Assembly (NCBI GenBank): GCA_903844155.1
Contig: CAIMSU010000028.1
Coordinates: forward strand, 1 to 39,717
Length of the DNA stretch: 39,717 bases
Direction: 5' to 3'
From: an uncultured Pseudomonadota bacterium
GTDB taxonomy: Bacteria > Myxococcota_A > UBA796 > SXON01
Part shown: in pieces, positions 8,892-20,558 of the stretch
Numbering within the stretch: the stretch's first letter is position 1
Layout of the letters: each line of letters opens with the position of its first letter
Position numbers and translations under genes: made by a program
The notes under the pieces: model-generated
What the model saw: only the letters and a program-made list of their open reading frames with translations
Told to the model about the DNA's origin: nothing
Databases searched by the model: none

Positions 8892-9318
8892 CCCCGTCGG
8901 CAGGCAGACCGATCTCGGGATGGGCGGCGACGAACTCGGCCAGTTGCCGGCGGATGTCGCCGACCGCGGAGAGCACGCTCGCAACGGAGCGGCGGACGAT
9001 GGCGTCGTGTGCGATCGCCGCATGCAATTGGATGGTGCGCGATTCCAGGGTGTCGACGATGGGCTCGACCGCGGCGATCATCGCCCGCAGTTCCGCGTTG
9101 TCGAGCAGCTCGCCGTCGTTCTCAAAAAGCGGCGCCAGCGCAAGCTTGAGCGACGCCGCGCCTTCCTCGACGGGCGTGAGTGGATCGCCGGCGCGCCGTT
9201 CACCAGGGCGTTGGGCGTCCAGCTCCGTGAGGATGTCCACCATCCCAAAAATGACCCAAACCACGTTCGCGAGGGCGTGGCGAAAGTCGCGGAGCACTGG
9301 ACGGGGGAGGTTGGGCAC
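8875..9318 (-). CDS. Small helical protein with H-box-like N-terminus
   Basis: The product is 147 residues, has no signal peptide, and is predicted almost entirely helical from its Ala/Leu/Glu pattern. Residues near the start (LRDFRHALANVVWVIFG) look like the phospho-accepting helix of a histidine kinase DHp domain (F-R-H-x-L-x-N), but no ATPase domain is present, so it could be a phosphotransfer or scaffold protein, or the match could be chance. The start is GTG at 9318; no good Shine-Dalgarno is seen. It is divergent from the hydrolase gene by 68 nt and overlaps the metallopeptidase 3' end. Without it the interval would be an unusual 490-nt gap, which supports it being real. Confidence 0.6.
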   Translation of the reverse strand: MPNLPRPVLRDFRHALANVVWVIFGMVDILTELDAQRPGERRAGDPLTPVEEGAASLKLALAPLFENDGELLDNAELRAMIAAVEPIVDTLESRTIQLHAAIAHDAIVRRSVASVLSAVGDIRRQLAEFVAAHPEIGLPADGVTTPR

Positions 9319-9386
9319 GGACGAGGAGTATCAAGGAACGCCAACGGCGGTGGTTGGTTAGCTCACCCTCCCCAAGGAATTCTCGC

Positions 9387-10241
9387 GTGCCCTTTTTGCT
9401 CGCTCATGACGTTCACGGCGCGCCGATCGTGGCCGGCGCCGACTCCCAAGTCGCGTTCGTGCTCCACGGAATTCTTGGAAATCGCAACAATTGGCGCACG
9501 TTCGCCCGTCGCCTCGCCGCCGGCCTGGCGGCGAGCGCTGGCAGGCCCTGGTCGGTGGTGACTGTGGACCAGCGGCACCACGGCGACTCTGCGGTCCCGC
9601 CTGGGAGTGACCCGGGACGCGACAGCATCGCCGGGTGTGCCGACGATCTGGCAGCGCTCGCGGACTTTCTCGGCGTTCGACCAATGATGACGGTGGGACA
9701 TTCCTTCGGCGGCAAGGTGGCGCTCTGCCACGCGGACCGTCACCCGGACGGCCTGGCTGAAGTCTGGGTCCTGGATTCGCCGCCGGGGCCGGCAGCGGCG
9801 AGCCGGGCGGAGATGGACAACGAGGTCCTGCGCGTCATTCAGGCGCTGCGCGACGTCCCTACGCCGCTCGAACGCCGTGAACACATCGTCCGCGAGCTGC
9901 TTGCGCGGGGCCTGCCGGAGCCGATGGCGCTGTGGATGACGACGAACCTCGGGCAGACCGCCGGGGGCTTTGAGTTTCGGTTCAACCTCGAGGGCGCGGA
10001 GCGGATGATCGCCGACTATTTTGACTGGGACGGCTGGCCGACGCTGCTGCGACCCCGGCTCGCGCCGCGCATCGAGATCGTGCGAGCGGAACGGTCGGAT
10101 CGCTGGGACGAGCCGACGCTCGCCCGCCTGCAAGCGCTGCATGGCGACGTTCCAACCCGGCTGCATGTCCTGCCGAACGCCGGCCACTGGCTGCACGCAG
10201 ACAACCCGGGCGGCCTGCTCGCCATGATGCTCGGGTCCTGA
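9387..10241 (+). CDS. Alpha/beta hydrolase (YbfF/esterase type)
   Basis: A 284-residue cytoplasmic serine hydrolase of the alpha/beta fold; the substrate is unknown. Visible motifs are the oxyanion HGILGNRNNW near 27-36, DQRHHGDS near 61-68 (typical of YbfF-like esterases), nucleophile Ser106 in GHSFGG, and the C-terminal His267 in NAGHWLH. GTG at 9387 is chosen because AAGGA lies 8 nt upstream and the protein then starts close to the first beta strand (FLLAHDVHGAP); the longer TTG form at 9354 adds 11 unconserved residues. The gene ends 3 nt before the stop of the convergent FAD gene. Full-length with an intact catalytic set, so it should be active. Confidence 0.9.
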   Translation: MPFLLAHDVHGAPIVAGADSQVAFVLHGILGNRNNWRTFARRLAAGLAASAGRPWSVVTVDQRHHGDSAVPPGSDPGRDSIAGCADDLAALADFLGVRPMMTVGHSFGGKVALCHADRHPDGLAEVWVLDSPPGPAAASRAEMDNEVLRVIQALRDVPTPLERREHIVRELLARGLPEPMALWMTTNLGQTAGGFEFRFNLEGAERMIADYFDWDGWPTLLRPRLAPRIEIVRAERSDRWDEPTLARLQALHGDVPTRLHVLPNAGHWLHADNPGGLLAMMLGS

Positions 10242-10244
10242 CGG

Positions 10245-11636
10245 TCAGACCGGCAGCCGCTCCACGCTGTCGTCAAACGCCGCCGCCGCCGCGGCCCCGG
10301 CCTGGATCGCCGACTCCAACGAGGCGGTGAAGTACGGCGCCAGACCGTTCAAGCTCGTCGCCACGTACACCTCCGCGCCCGCTGACTTCACGGCGAGGGG
10401 CCCGTGTCGGATGATCTGCGTCGCGGACGAAATGCCGTACAGGGTGGCCTCGATGGGCCGGGGCAGCGTGGCGTCGACGAGCCGCTCGTCCTCCCACAGG
10501 ATGCGCGCGAGCTCCTCCGGCGCGTGATCCTGGGCACGCGTACCAAGTCGGGGGTGCAGGAAGTCCGTGACGATGCTCACGGAGCCGACGACGACCGTGA
10601 CCGCCGGCGGCCGAAGGTGCGCCTGGTACTGCGAGTGCTGGACGAGGATCGGGTGCCAGCCGCGCCGGACGTTGTGACCGCCGAGGGGCAGGTCATTCGG
10701 GAGCGGGCGGTCGAAGAACCAGGCGAGGCCGAGGTGCTCGTACACCGACTCCGCCAGCATCGTGCGGAGCGTTTCGCGGGTGTGTCCGAAGCCCGTCGTG
10801 ACCTCGTCGCCCGACCGCATGAGCAACTCCGACAGCGCCGGTGGTGGCAGGGCGAGGAAGACGGCGTCTGCCGCGACGTTTCCGGCGGCCGTCTCCAGGA
10901 CGAGGCCCTTCGGCTGCCCGGGGGCGCGCGCCTCACCCGCCGTGGCCAACGAGGTCACGGGCGTGCTCGGGCGGATCTCGACGCCGAGCCGTTCCAGCTC
11001 CCGCTGCCAGGTGCTCACGAACCCGTCGGCGGCGTTCGGCGGCTGGGAGTTCCAATGCAACCCCCCGTCCGCCCCGAAGACGATGGATCCAAGGTTCGAC
11101 TGGGCGCGATGGTACAGCTCCCAGACGCTCATCCGCAGCGTCCCCGCGATGCCGCCGAGCGCCGTCGCACGCATCCACGCCCGCGCCGCCTCGCCCATGT
11201 TCTGCTCATCCAGCCAGTCCTGCACGGAGATCGAGCGATAATCCCGTAGCCCCGAGGCGTGCAGGAGGAAGCCACGGGTCAACTTCGCGCGGTCGGCGAA
11301 GCTGCAGTCGTGGAGGAACGGGCGCAACCAGTGGCGCATCAGGTCGTGGCGCGGGGTGAAGTGGTCCTGCCAGTTCGCGCCGATCAGCTTCAGCAGCGCC
11401 GGTGCGGTGTGGTAGGACGACTGGAACACCTTGCAGGAGTTCTCGGCCACCATCTTGCCTTCGCCGTCGAGCGTGCAGGCCCAGAGCCCGCCGAGGCCCG
11501 GACCACGCTCGTAGACCGTCACTTTGTGTCCCGCTCGAGCGAGGAGCAACGCGGCGGTGAGGCCGCTTGGCCCACCCCCGACTACCGCGACGGTGCGCGG
11601 CAGACGGGTGCTGGCGGGCGGGCGTGCCGAGTTCAC
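10245..11636 (-). CDS. FAD-dependent amine-oxidase-like oxidoreductase
   Basis: A 463-residue flavoprotein with an N-terminal Rossmann dinucleotide fold: GGGPSG at 20-25 followed by the acidic strand end YERGPGLGG that contacts FAD ribose. The body (VAADAVFLALPPPALSELL) is typical of the amine oxidase/protoporphyrinogen oxidase superfamily, and a C-terminal FAD-closing segment near TSLNGLAPYFTASLESAIQAG ends with the helix that contacts flavin. The substrate cannot be told from sequence; polyamines, carotenoids or other amines or polyenes are all possible. The GTG at 11636 is selected because it places the Rossmann fold close to the N-terminus; upstream codons are Arg-rich and overlap the divergent gene. 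No clear Shine-Dalgarno. Confidence 0.88.
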   Translation of the reverse strand: MNSARPPASTRLPRTVAVVGGGPSGLTAALLLARAGHKVTVYERGPGLGGLWACTLDGEGKMVAENSCKVFQSSYHTAPALLKLIGANWQDHFTPRHDLMRHWLRPFLHDCSFADRAKLTRGFLLHASGLRDYRSISVQDWLDEQNMGEAARAWMRATALGGIAGTLRMSVWELYHRAQSNLGSIVFGADGGLHWNSQPPNAADGFVSTWQRELERLGVEIRPSTPVTSLATAGEARAPGQPKGLVLETAAGNVAADAVFLALPPPALSELLMRSGDEVTTGFGHTRETLRTMLAESVYEHLGLAWFFDRPLPNDLPLGGHNVRRGWHPILVQHSQYQAHLRPPAVTVVVGSVSIVTDFLHPRLGTRAQDHAPEELARILWEDERLVDATLPRPIEATLYGISSATQIIRHGPLAVKSAGAEVYVATSLNGLAPYFTASLESAIQAGAAAAAAFDDSVERLPV

Positions 11637-11769
11637 GAGGAAGGCTCGTAATCCGAAAAGGGCCCGGAGGGTGCCGTCTCCCGGCTGAACGTGGCGCGGC
11701 TGGAGTCCGATGCGGATCGCTCGGACCCGGGGGCGAGCGCGCAGGGCGTTTCGGGATAAGCGGGCGCCG

Positions 11770-13275
11770 ATGTCCCTTTCCTCCCGTCTGTTCCTGGCCT
11801 TCGCGCGCGCGTGGCAGGCGTTGGAGCAGCTTGGGCGACAAATCCGCCAGCGTCTGCGTCGGCGGCAACGGGAGATCGAGGCCGGCGCCCGGCAGCTCGG
11901 CCTGCAGCTCCTGGACGCCATCGATGATCTCCCGTTTGTCCCGACGCTTGTGTCGATCCCGCCGGTCGCCAACCAGTACTACGGCCACGGCGCCTTCATG
12001 GGCGCGGCCCCAGCCATGCTCGCTGACGATCGATGGCGCTCGATCCTTGCCTTTCTCATGCCGGACGTCTACGTGCAGGTGGACGAGGCGCTCAAGGGCG
12101 GCGCGGCAAACGGGGCGTTGATCCCGATGTTCGAGAACAACCCGGTGATGTGCGGCTTCGGGTGCTGGAAGGGCCTGGAACGACGCGCGGGTGGCAAGGC
12201 GAGACCGGCGGGCGATTTATCGGGGATGGAGTGGGATTTATTCGTTGAGAGCGCGGCCGTGGAGGCCTGGGAGCAGACCCCGGGCGACCTGGAAGACCCC
12301 CGTCGGGAGGCGCTGGTGGACACGATCGTGGACCGCATCGTCATTGCGCATGCGTCGACCGCCGACACCGTGCAGGAGAACGCGGGGGTTTGCCAGTATG
12401 CGGACGTACGGCGGACCCCGAAGACGCGGATGGGCGGCGTTGAAGCTGCGGCCTGGATGGACCTCTTCGGCCGGTCACTGCGGCTGGCTGGCGCGCCGGA
12501 CCTGCGCGCGGCCATGGAGCGGATGGCCACGGAGCCGCGGGTGGCTGGCCCGGACGAGTGCGTTCGAAACACGTTCGCAGTGCCCATCCCGATGAGCGTG
12601 GTCGTGGCCGAGTACGCGGCGTTGGCCGCCCGACGGGGCGCTCCAGGCAGCGCGTCGTTCTCGGTGGTGCTGGAGATGAAGACGCTCCGCAGCACGCCGG
12701 AGTTCTTCTCGGCCATCGTTCGCGCCCTCAACCGGCGCGGCGTGCACGTCGCGGCGGTCTGCTCCTTCTCCGACGACGAGATCCGGGGTGTCTCCGGGCA
12801 GGCCCAACGCATCGGTGGCGCCACGCTCCCCGGGCCACGCCAGATCCGGTTCTTCCACTACGCGGGCGACCTGCAACAGGCCTGTGACCTCGGGCAGCTC
12901 GCGGTGGGTCAGGGCGTGCTGTTCAACGGCGCCACGCTGCTCACCCACCTGCCCGACCAGACCCCCCACTACGCGCCACGCGAGGCCGTGATCAAGGCCC
13001 TCCACGGCTACGCGCGCCAGCACGGCATCGACGTTGGCGTGTACGTCCAGGAGGGCGACTGCGATGCCGAGGCCGCCGCCGTGCTCAGCGCAACGGTCGC
13101 GAGCCATCCCCAGACGTTCGCGCTCGGTTTTGCGTGGGGTGGGTTGCTCGACGAGGCCCACATCCCGGCGGACGGGAGCGACCGGCGCGGCCTTGGCAGC
13201 CAGGCGATGCTCGGGATGATCGGCCGGGCCCGCGATTGGGAGATCGTGGAGGTCGAGGCGTTGACCGAGCCATAG
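11770..13275 (+). CDS. Unrecognised 501-residue soluble protein
   Basis: I do not recognise this family. There is no signal peptide. About 60 N-terminal residues form an Arg/Gln/Leu-rich amphipathic helix (possible membrane-surface or coiled-coil segment), followed by a globular domain with alternating strands and helices. Notable pieces are NNPVMCGFGCWKG (paired Cys), QENAGVCQYADVRRTPKTRMGG, and a C-terminal half with strand-helix alternation (VAAVCSFSD, IRFFHYAGD, VGVYVQEGDCD) that could be a TIM-like or Rossmann-like fold. An in-frame ATG at 11710 has GGAG 4 nt upstream and would add 20 Arg-rich residues; 11770 is my preference. It is divergent from the FAD gene (133 nt) and is followed 59 nt later by the Tat aminotransferase. 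Confidence 0.75.
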   Translation: MSLSSRLFLAFARAWQALEQLGRQIRQRLRRRQREIEAGARQLGLQLLDAIDDLPFVPTLVSIPPVANQYYGHGAFMGAAPAMLADDRWRSILAFLMPDVYVQVDEALKGGAANGALIPMFENNPVMCGFGCWKGLERRAGGKARPAGDLSGMEWDLFVESAAVEAWEQTPGDLEDPRREALVDTIVDRIVIAHASTADTVQENAGVCQYADVRRTPKTRMGGVEAAAWMDLFGRSLRLAGAPDLRAAMERMATEPRVAGPDECVRNTFAVPIPMSVVVAEYAALAARRGAPGSASFSVVLEMKTLRSTPEFFSAIVRALNRRGVHVAAVCSFSDDEIRGVSGQAQRIGGATLPGPRQIRFFHYAGDLQQACDLGQLAVGQGVLFNGATLLTHLPDQTPHYAPREAVIKALHGYARQHGIDVGVYVQEGDCDAEAAAVLSATVASHPQTFALGFAWGGLLDEAHIPADGSDRRGLGSQAMLGMIGRARDWEIVEVEALTEP

Positions 13276-13318
13276 CGCCCACCGGCGGTGGATGCTCCGT
13301 GGAAGCGCGCGGAGGCCG

Positions 13319-13327
13319 TGGTACCCT
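13319..13327 (+). promoter_or_regulatory. Extended -10 (TGG-TACCCT) for the aminotransferase gene
   Basis: TGG plus TACCCT forms an extended -10 (TGn-TAnnnT) ending 7 nt before the ATG at 13335. No Shine-Dalgarno exists between, so transcription would begin at or next to the start codon, giving a leaderless mRNA. The same arrangement occurs before other genes in the window. Confidence 0.45.
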
Positions 13328-13334
13328 CGCTGCC

Positions 13335-14615
13335 ATGCCCGACCTCTCCCGTCGCTCCCTGCTCGCAGCCGGTGTCTTTGCGTCCCTGACCGTGGCTCGG
13401 CCGGCGCTTGCAAAGCCTGCGCCCATCGCCGCGCCGCCCGGTCCCGGCGCGCCAGACGACGAGGACTTCTGGCGCGAGATCCAGGGGGCTTTCACCCTCG
13501 ATCGGACCATGATCAACCTCAACAACGGCGGTTGCTGTCCCACACCGCGCGTCGTCCACGAGGCGTACAAGCGTTACCTCGATCAGACGAACGAGGCGCC
13601 GCCCTATGAGATGTGGGAGCTGCTCGAGCCCGGCGTCGAGACCGTTCGACGAAACCTCGCCGAAGAGGCGGGTTGTGACCCCGAGGAGCTCGCCATCACA
13701 CGCAACGCAAGCGAGGGGCTCCAGATCGCCCAGTTGGGCCTCGACCTGAAGCCCGGCGACGAGGTCCTGACCACCGACCAGGACTACCCCCGCATGCTCG
13801 ACACCTGGGACCAGCGCGCCCGCCGCGACGGCATCGTCGTGAAAAAGCTCTCGTTCCCTGTGCCTCCGCCCTCAGACGCCGACCGGGCGGTGCAGTTGAC
13901 GGCGCTCTTTGCGGGGGGCATCACGGACAAGACAAGGGTGATCCACCTCTGCCACATCACCAACCTCACGGGCCAGATCTTCCCCGTGCGGGCGATCTGC
14001 GACCTTGCGCGTGAGCGGGGCATCGTCACGATCGTGGACGGCGCCCATGCCTTCGCACATTTTCCCTACAAGCTCTCGGACCTCGGGTGTGATTATTATG
14101 GGACCAGCCTGCACAAATGGCTGCTCGCGCCGGTGGGGACTGGCTTTCTGTGGATGCGAAAGGACCGCATCGAGAAGCATTGGGGCATGCAGCCGACCAA
14201 CATCGCGAAGGCCGCCGACATTCGAAAGTTCGAGGAGATCGGGACACACCCCGCCGCTGCCCACGACGCGATCGCGGAGGCGCTGGTCTTTCACCAGGGG
14301 ATCGGCAGCGCCCGCAAGATCGCGCGCCTGCGGTGGTTGCGCGCACGCTGGTCCCAGGCGTTGCTCGCGCGCGTGCCCGGGTCGAAGATGCTGACCTCCG
14401 CCGACCCCGCTCAGGGCGGTGCCATCGGCACTTTCGCCATCGACGGCGTGGACGTCACCAAGCTCGTCCCCTACCTCTGGTCCAAGTGGCGCATCCAGGC
14501 CACGCCGATCGTCCACGCCCAATTCCAGGGCGTCCGCATCACCCCGAACGTCTACACGACGACGGGGGAGCTGGACACCCTGGTGGACGCGGTCGCGGCG
14601 TACAAGCCCGGATAG
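13335..14615 (+). CDS. Tat-exported class V aminotransferase-like PLP enzyme
   Basis: A 426-residue fold-type I PLP enzyme of the class V aminotransferase/isopenicillin N epimerase-like group. Residues 1-26 are a twin-arginine signal (SRRSLL, hydrophobic core, ALA cleavage), so the folded, PLP-loaded enzyme should be exported to the periplasm. The PLP Lys is Lys261 in TSLHKWLLAP; the upstream VDGAHAFAH supplies the Asp/His that contact the ring, and ITRNASEGLQ contacts the phosphate. The ATG at 13335 is chosen over the frame running from 13134 because it begins the Tat signal and lies just after an extended -10. Related secreted proteins occur in Actinobacteria and Myxococcota; the substrate is unknown. 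PLP supply in the periplasm requires folding before export, which the Tat route allows. Confidence 0.88.
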   Translation: MPDLSRRSLLAAGVFASLTVARPALAKPAPIAAPPGPGAPDDEDFWREIQGAFTLDRTMINLNNGGCCPTPRVVHEAYKRYLDQTNEAPPYEMWELLEPGVETVRRNLAEEAGCDPEELAITRNASEGLQIAQLGLDLKPGDEVLTTDQDYPRMLDTWDQRARRDGIVVKKLSFPVPPPSDADRAVQLTALFAGGITDKTRVIHLCHITNLTGQIFPVRAICDLARERGIVTIVDGAHAFAHFPYKLSDLGCDYYGTSLHKWLLAPVGTGFLWMRKDRIEKHWGMQPTNIAKAADIRKFEEIGTHPAAAHDAIAEALVFHQGIGSARKIARLRWLRARWSQALLARVPGSKMLTSADPAQGGAIGTFAIDGVDVTKLVPYLWSKWRIQATPIVHAQFQGVRITPNVYTTTGELDTLVDAVAAYKPG

Positions 14616-14749
14616 GTGCCTTTCGGGGCTCCGACTCGCTTACGCCGGCCGACCGTGCCGGTGTCCGAGGTGGTCCCGGTGTCAGCGTTGCTCGTGGAGT
14701 CGGCGTTCGTCAGGGCGCCGTGACGCCGCGCGTTTCGGGCGGGCGACTC

Positions 14750-14758
14750 TGGTAGACT
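14750..14758 (+). promoter_or_regulatory. Extended -10 (TGG-TAGACT) for the MopE-repeat gene
   Basis: TGG plus TAGACT matches the TGn-TAnnnT pattern and lies 21 nt before the ATG at 14780. It is the only promoter-like element in the 164-nt gap after the aminotransferase gene; the rest of that gap (14616-14749) holds no gene I can support. The -35 region is weak. Confidence 0.4.
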
Positions 14759-14779
14759 ATGCGAAATCCGGAACCCCCA

Positions 14780-17290
14780 ATGCGCACGTCCCTCCTCGTC
14801 GCCCTCGCCCTCCTCCCCCTCGTCGCGTGCCGCAGCAAGGCGGACACCGGGGTTGACAGCGTCACCATTCCCGGAGATTCGGCGATCAACGTGGATTCTC
14901 ATTTCGACGACACCGGGTCTGGCGACAGCGCCGTGCCCGTGGACGCCGACGGCGACGGATACACCAGCGTCGCGTCCGGCGGCGACGACTGCGACGACAC
15001 CAACCCCGCCGTGTTCCCCGGTGCCGCCGAGGTCTGCGACGGCATCGACAACGACTGCGATGGGCTCATCGACGACGCCGATCCGAACGTCAGCGCGACC
15101 ACCACCTGGTATGCGGATGCTGACGGCGACGGCTATGGCGACGACGCAACTGGCGTGGAGGCGTGCACCCAACCTTCCGGGACGGTCGGGCTAGGCGGCG
15201 ACTGCAACGACGCGGACCCGGCCTACAACCCTGGCGCCACGGAGTCGGATTGCACCGATCCCAACGACTACAATTGCGACGGCTCGGTCGGCTACGCGGA
15301 CGCCGATGGCGACGGCTTTCCGGCCTGCCAGGACTGCAATGATGCCGATGGCACCATCAACCCCAACGCGGCCGAGGTCTGCGACGGCAGCGACAACGAC
15401 TGCGACGGGTTGGTCGACGACGCCGACCCGGGCATCACCGGGCAGGGGTCCTGGTACACCGATGCCGATGGTGACGGATACGGCGCTGATAGCCCCGTCA
15501 CCCTCGCGTGTACCCAACCCGCCGGCACATCTGCGCTTGCTGGTGACTGCGACGACACCGATCCGGCCTACAACCCTGGCGCCAGTGAGACGGACTGCAC
15601 CGACCCGCACGACTACAATTGTGACGGTTCAACCGGCTACGCCGACGCCGACGCCGACGGGTTCGCTGCCTGTCAGGACTGCGACGACACCAACGCTGCG
15701 GTGAACCCGCTCGCGACCGAGATCTGCGACGGCATCGACAACAATTGCGACGGGACCGTCGATGAGGCCACCGCCAGCGACGCGACCGTCTGGTACGCCG
15801 ACACCGACCACGACGGCTACGGCGGCACCACCAGCACCACCGCCTGCGATCCGCTGTACGGCTACGTCGCGACGTCCGACGACTGCAACGACGGCGACAA
15901 CAACATCCACCCCGGCGCCACCGAGATCTGCGACGGCGTCGACAACAACTGTGACGGGTCGATCGACGAAGCCGGCGCTGTCGGCGCCGGGACCTGGTAC
16001 GCCGACGCCGATTCCGACGGGTACGGCAATGCGTCGTCCGACACCGTCTCCTGCTCCCAGCCAGCGGGCAGCGTCAGCGATCACACCGATTGCGACGACA
16101 CAAACGCCGCCGTGAACCCCGCTGCCAGCGAGGTCTGCAACAGCGTGGACGACGACTGCGACGGCCAGGTGGACGAGGGCGCTTCGGACGCTGCAACCTG
16201 GCATCCCGACGCGGACAGCGACGGATACGGCAGCTCGGCCGTCTCGGTCACCTCCTGCAGACAACCCTCCGGCGACGTCGCCGACGGCACCGATTGTGAC
16301 GACGCGCAGGCCAGCATCAACCCGGCTGCCGCTGAGATCTGCAACCACTTCGACGATGACTGCGACGGCGTGGTCGACGAGCCCGACGCGACCGACGCGA
16401 CCGTCTGGTACACCGACATTGACGGCGATGGCTACGGCGATGACGCAACTGCCGTTTCCTCCTGCACAAGGCCCGTCGGTGCCGTGGCGAAGGGCGGCGA
16501 CTGTGATGACACGGACGACGCGACCTACCCAGGCGCGCCCGAGTACTGCAACGGCGGCGACACCAACTGCGACGGCGTCGTCATCGATGTGTGCAACAGT
16601 TGCCTCGCCATCCTCGAAGCCGGCGAGTCGACCGGCGACGGCGTCTACAACATCGACCCCGACGGCTCCGGCGCCGATGTGGACGTCTACTGTGACATGA
16701 CGACAGACGGCGGCGGGTGGACCCTCGTCCAACGCACGGTTTGGGACTGGACCGAGAGTGAGCTCCTCGACACCGGCTACGCCACCTGGTACGGCTCCAC
16801 CCTCGGCGACGCGAGCCCCGGCGGCGCCTTCCGACTTGCCGGCGAATACTGGGACGATCTCAACGTGGATCTGGACCACATGCTCGTCCACGTCTCACGC
16901 GACGCAGCGTCGGGCGGTGATTGTGACCCGCTTTACTACCTTGGCACGGACGGCCAATACACGATCACGGACACCAGCGCGAGCCTGACCGGGCTCTCGT
17001 CGGGCGTCTACATGACCAACTCCACGGAGCTGTCCACGACCGACTCCGGGCCCTCGAGCTACTGCCCGAGCGGCTACGACGCCGACCCCTGGTTCTACAG
17101 CGATTGCTGCACCACCTGCCCCACGTTCAAGGGCGGATACTGGGCGGACGAAGCCCATCCCATGGCCAGCTACATCAGCGATACCGCTGATCTGAACGGC
17201 AACATCGACGCGGATGTGTGCCCGTCCGGTGCGGCAGTGAGCAGCTCCGGGTACGAGGGCGTGAACGACATGGAGTACTACTTGCGGTAG
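14780..17290 (+). CDS. Giant MopE-type repeat lipoprotein with fibrinogen-like GGGWT domain
   Basis: An 836-residue surface lipoprotein. The signal ends in an LVAC lipobox. Residues about 55-610 are tandem Asp/Cys-rich units of the MopE/thrombospondin-type metal-binding kind: six units of the CDGxDNDCDGxxDD type alternating with DADGDGYG calcium-like loops, two variant units with DCTDPNDYNCDG, and a final CNGGDTNCDG. The last 220 residues form a fibrinogen-related domain starting at VYNIDPDG and carrying the YCDMTTDGGGWTL hallmark, usually a sugar- or protein-binding module. Role: probably calcium-stabilised stalk plus adhesive head on the cell surface (inference). The ATG at 14780 is preferred to 14759 because it starts the lipoprotein signal. 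The stop abuts the stop of the convergent sister gene with zero spacing. Confidence 0.9.
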   Translation: MRTSLLVALALLPLVACRSKADTGVDSVTIPGDSAINVDSHFDDTGSGDSAVPVDADGDGYTSVASGGDDCDDTNPAVFPGAAEVCDGIDNDCDGLIDDADPNVSATTTWYADADGDGYGDDATGVEACTQPSGTVGLGGDCNDADPAYNPGATESDCTDPNDYNCDGSVGYADADGDGFPACQDCNDADGTINPNAAEVCDGSDNDCDGLVDDADPGITGQGSWYTDADGDGYGADSPVTLACTQPAGTSALAGDCDDTDPAYNPGASETDCTDPHDYNCDGSTGYADADADGFAACQDCDDTNAAVNPLATEICDGIDNNCDGTVDEATASDATVWYADTDHDGYGGTTSTTACDPLYGYVATSDDCNDGDNNIHPGATEICDGVDNNCDGSIDEAGAVGAGTWYADADSDGYGNASSDTVSCSQPAGSVSDHTDCDDTNAAVNPAASEVCNSVDDDCDGQVDEGASDAATWHPDADSDGYGSSAVSVTSCRQPSGDVADGTDCDDAQASINPAAAEICNHFDDDCDGVVDEPDATDATVWYTDIDGDGYGDDATAVSSCTRPVGAVAKGGDCDDTDDATYPGAPEYCNGGDTNCDGVVIDVCNSCLAILEAGESTGDGVYNIDPDGSGADVDVYCDMTTDGGGWTLVQRTVWDWTESELLDTGYATWYGSTLGDASPGGAFRLAGEYWDDLNVDLDHMLVHVSRDAASGGDCDPLYYLGTDGQYTITDTSASLTGLSSGVYMTNSTELSTTDSGPSSYCPSGYDADPWFYSDCCTTCPTFKGGYWADEAHPMASYISDTADLNGNIDADVCPSGAAVSSSGYEGVNDMEYYLR

Positions 17291-20506
<3,216 letters not shown>

Positions 20507-20526
20507 GGGGAACCAAGGGTTGAGGG

Positions 20527-20532
20527 ATGATA
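20527..20532 (-). promoter_or_regulatory. -10 element for the minus-strand MopE-repeat gene
   Basis: TATCAT on the minus strand (5 of 6 to TATAAT), preceded by GCGG, ends 20 nt before the ATG at 20506. It lies in the 52-nt gap after the permease gene and gives the repeat gene its own promoter. No strong Shine-Dalgarno follows. Confidence 0.45.
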
Positions 20533-20558
20533 CCGCGGCCGGGCGGCCTGGTGGTGCG

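Noticed and set aside
14640-14710. Minus-strand frame encoding a Thr/Asp/Gly-rich stretch (TNADSTSNADTGTTSDTGTV) that looks like a lipoprotein linker
   Set aside because: It has no start codon or signal peptide in frame and ends inside the aminotransferase gene on the other strand. It may be a decayed lipoprotein remnant, but the evidence is too weak.
15629-16891. Minus-strand open frame opposite the first MopE-repeat gene
   Set aside because: It is a Val/Ala/Gly repeat produced by reading the Asp/Cys repeats backwards; the sense strand has a signal, lipobox and clear domains.
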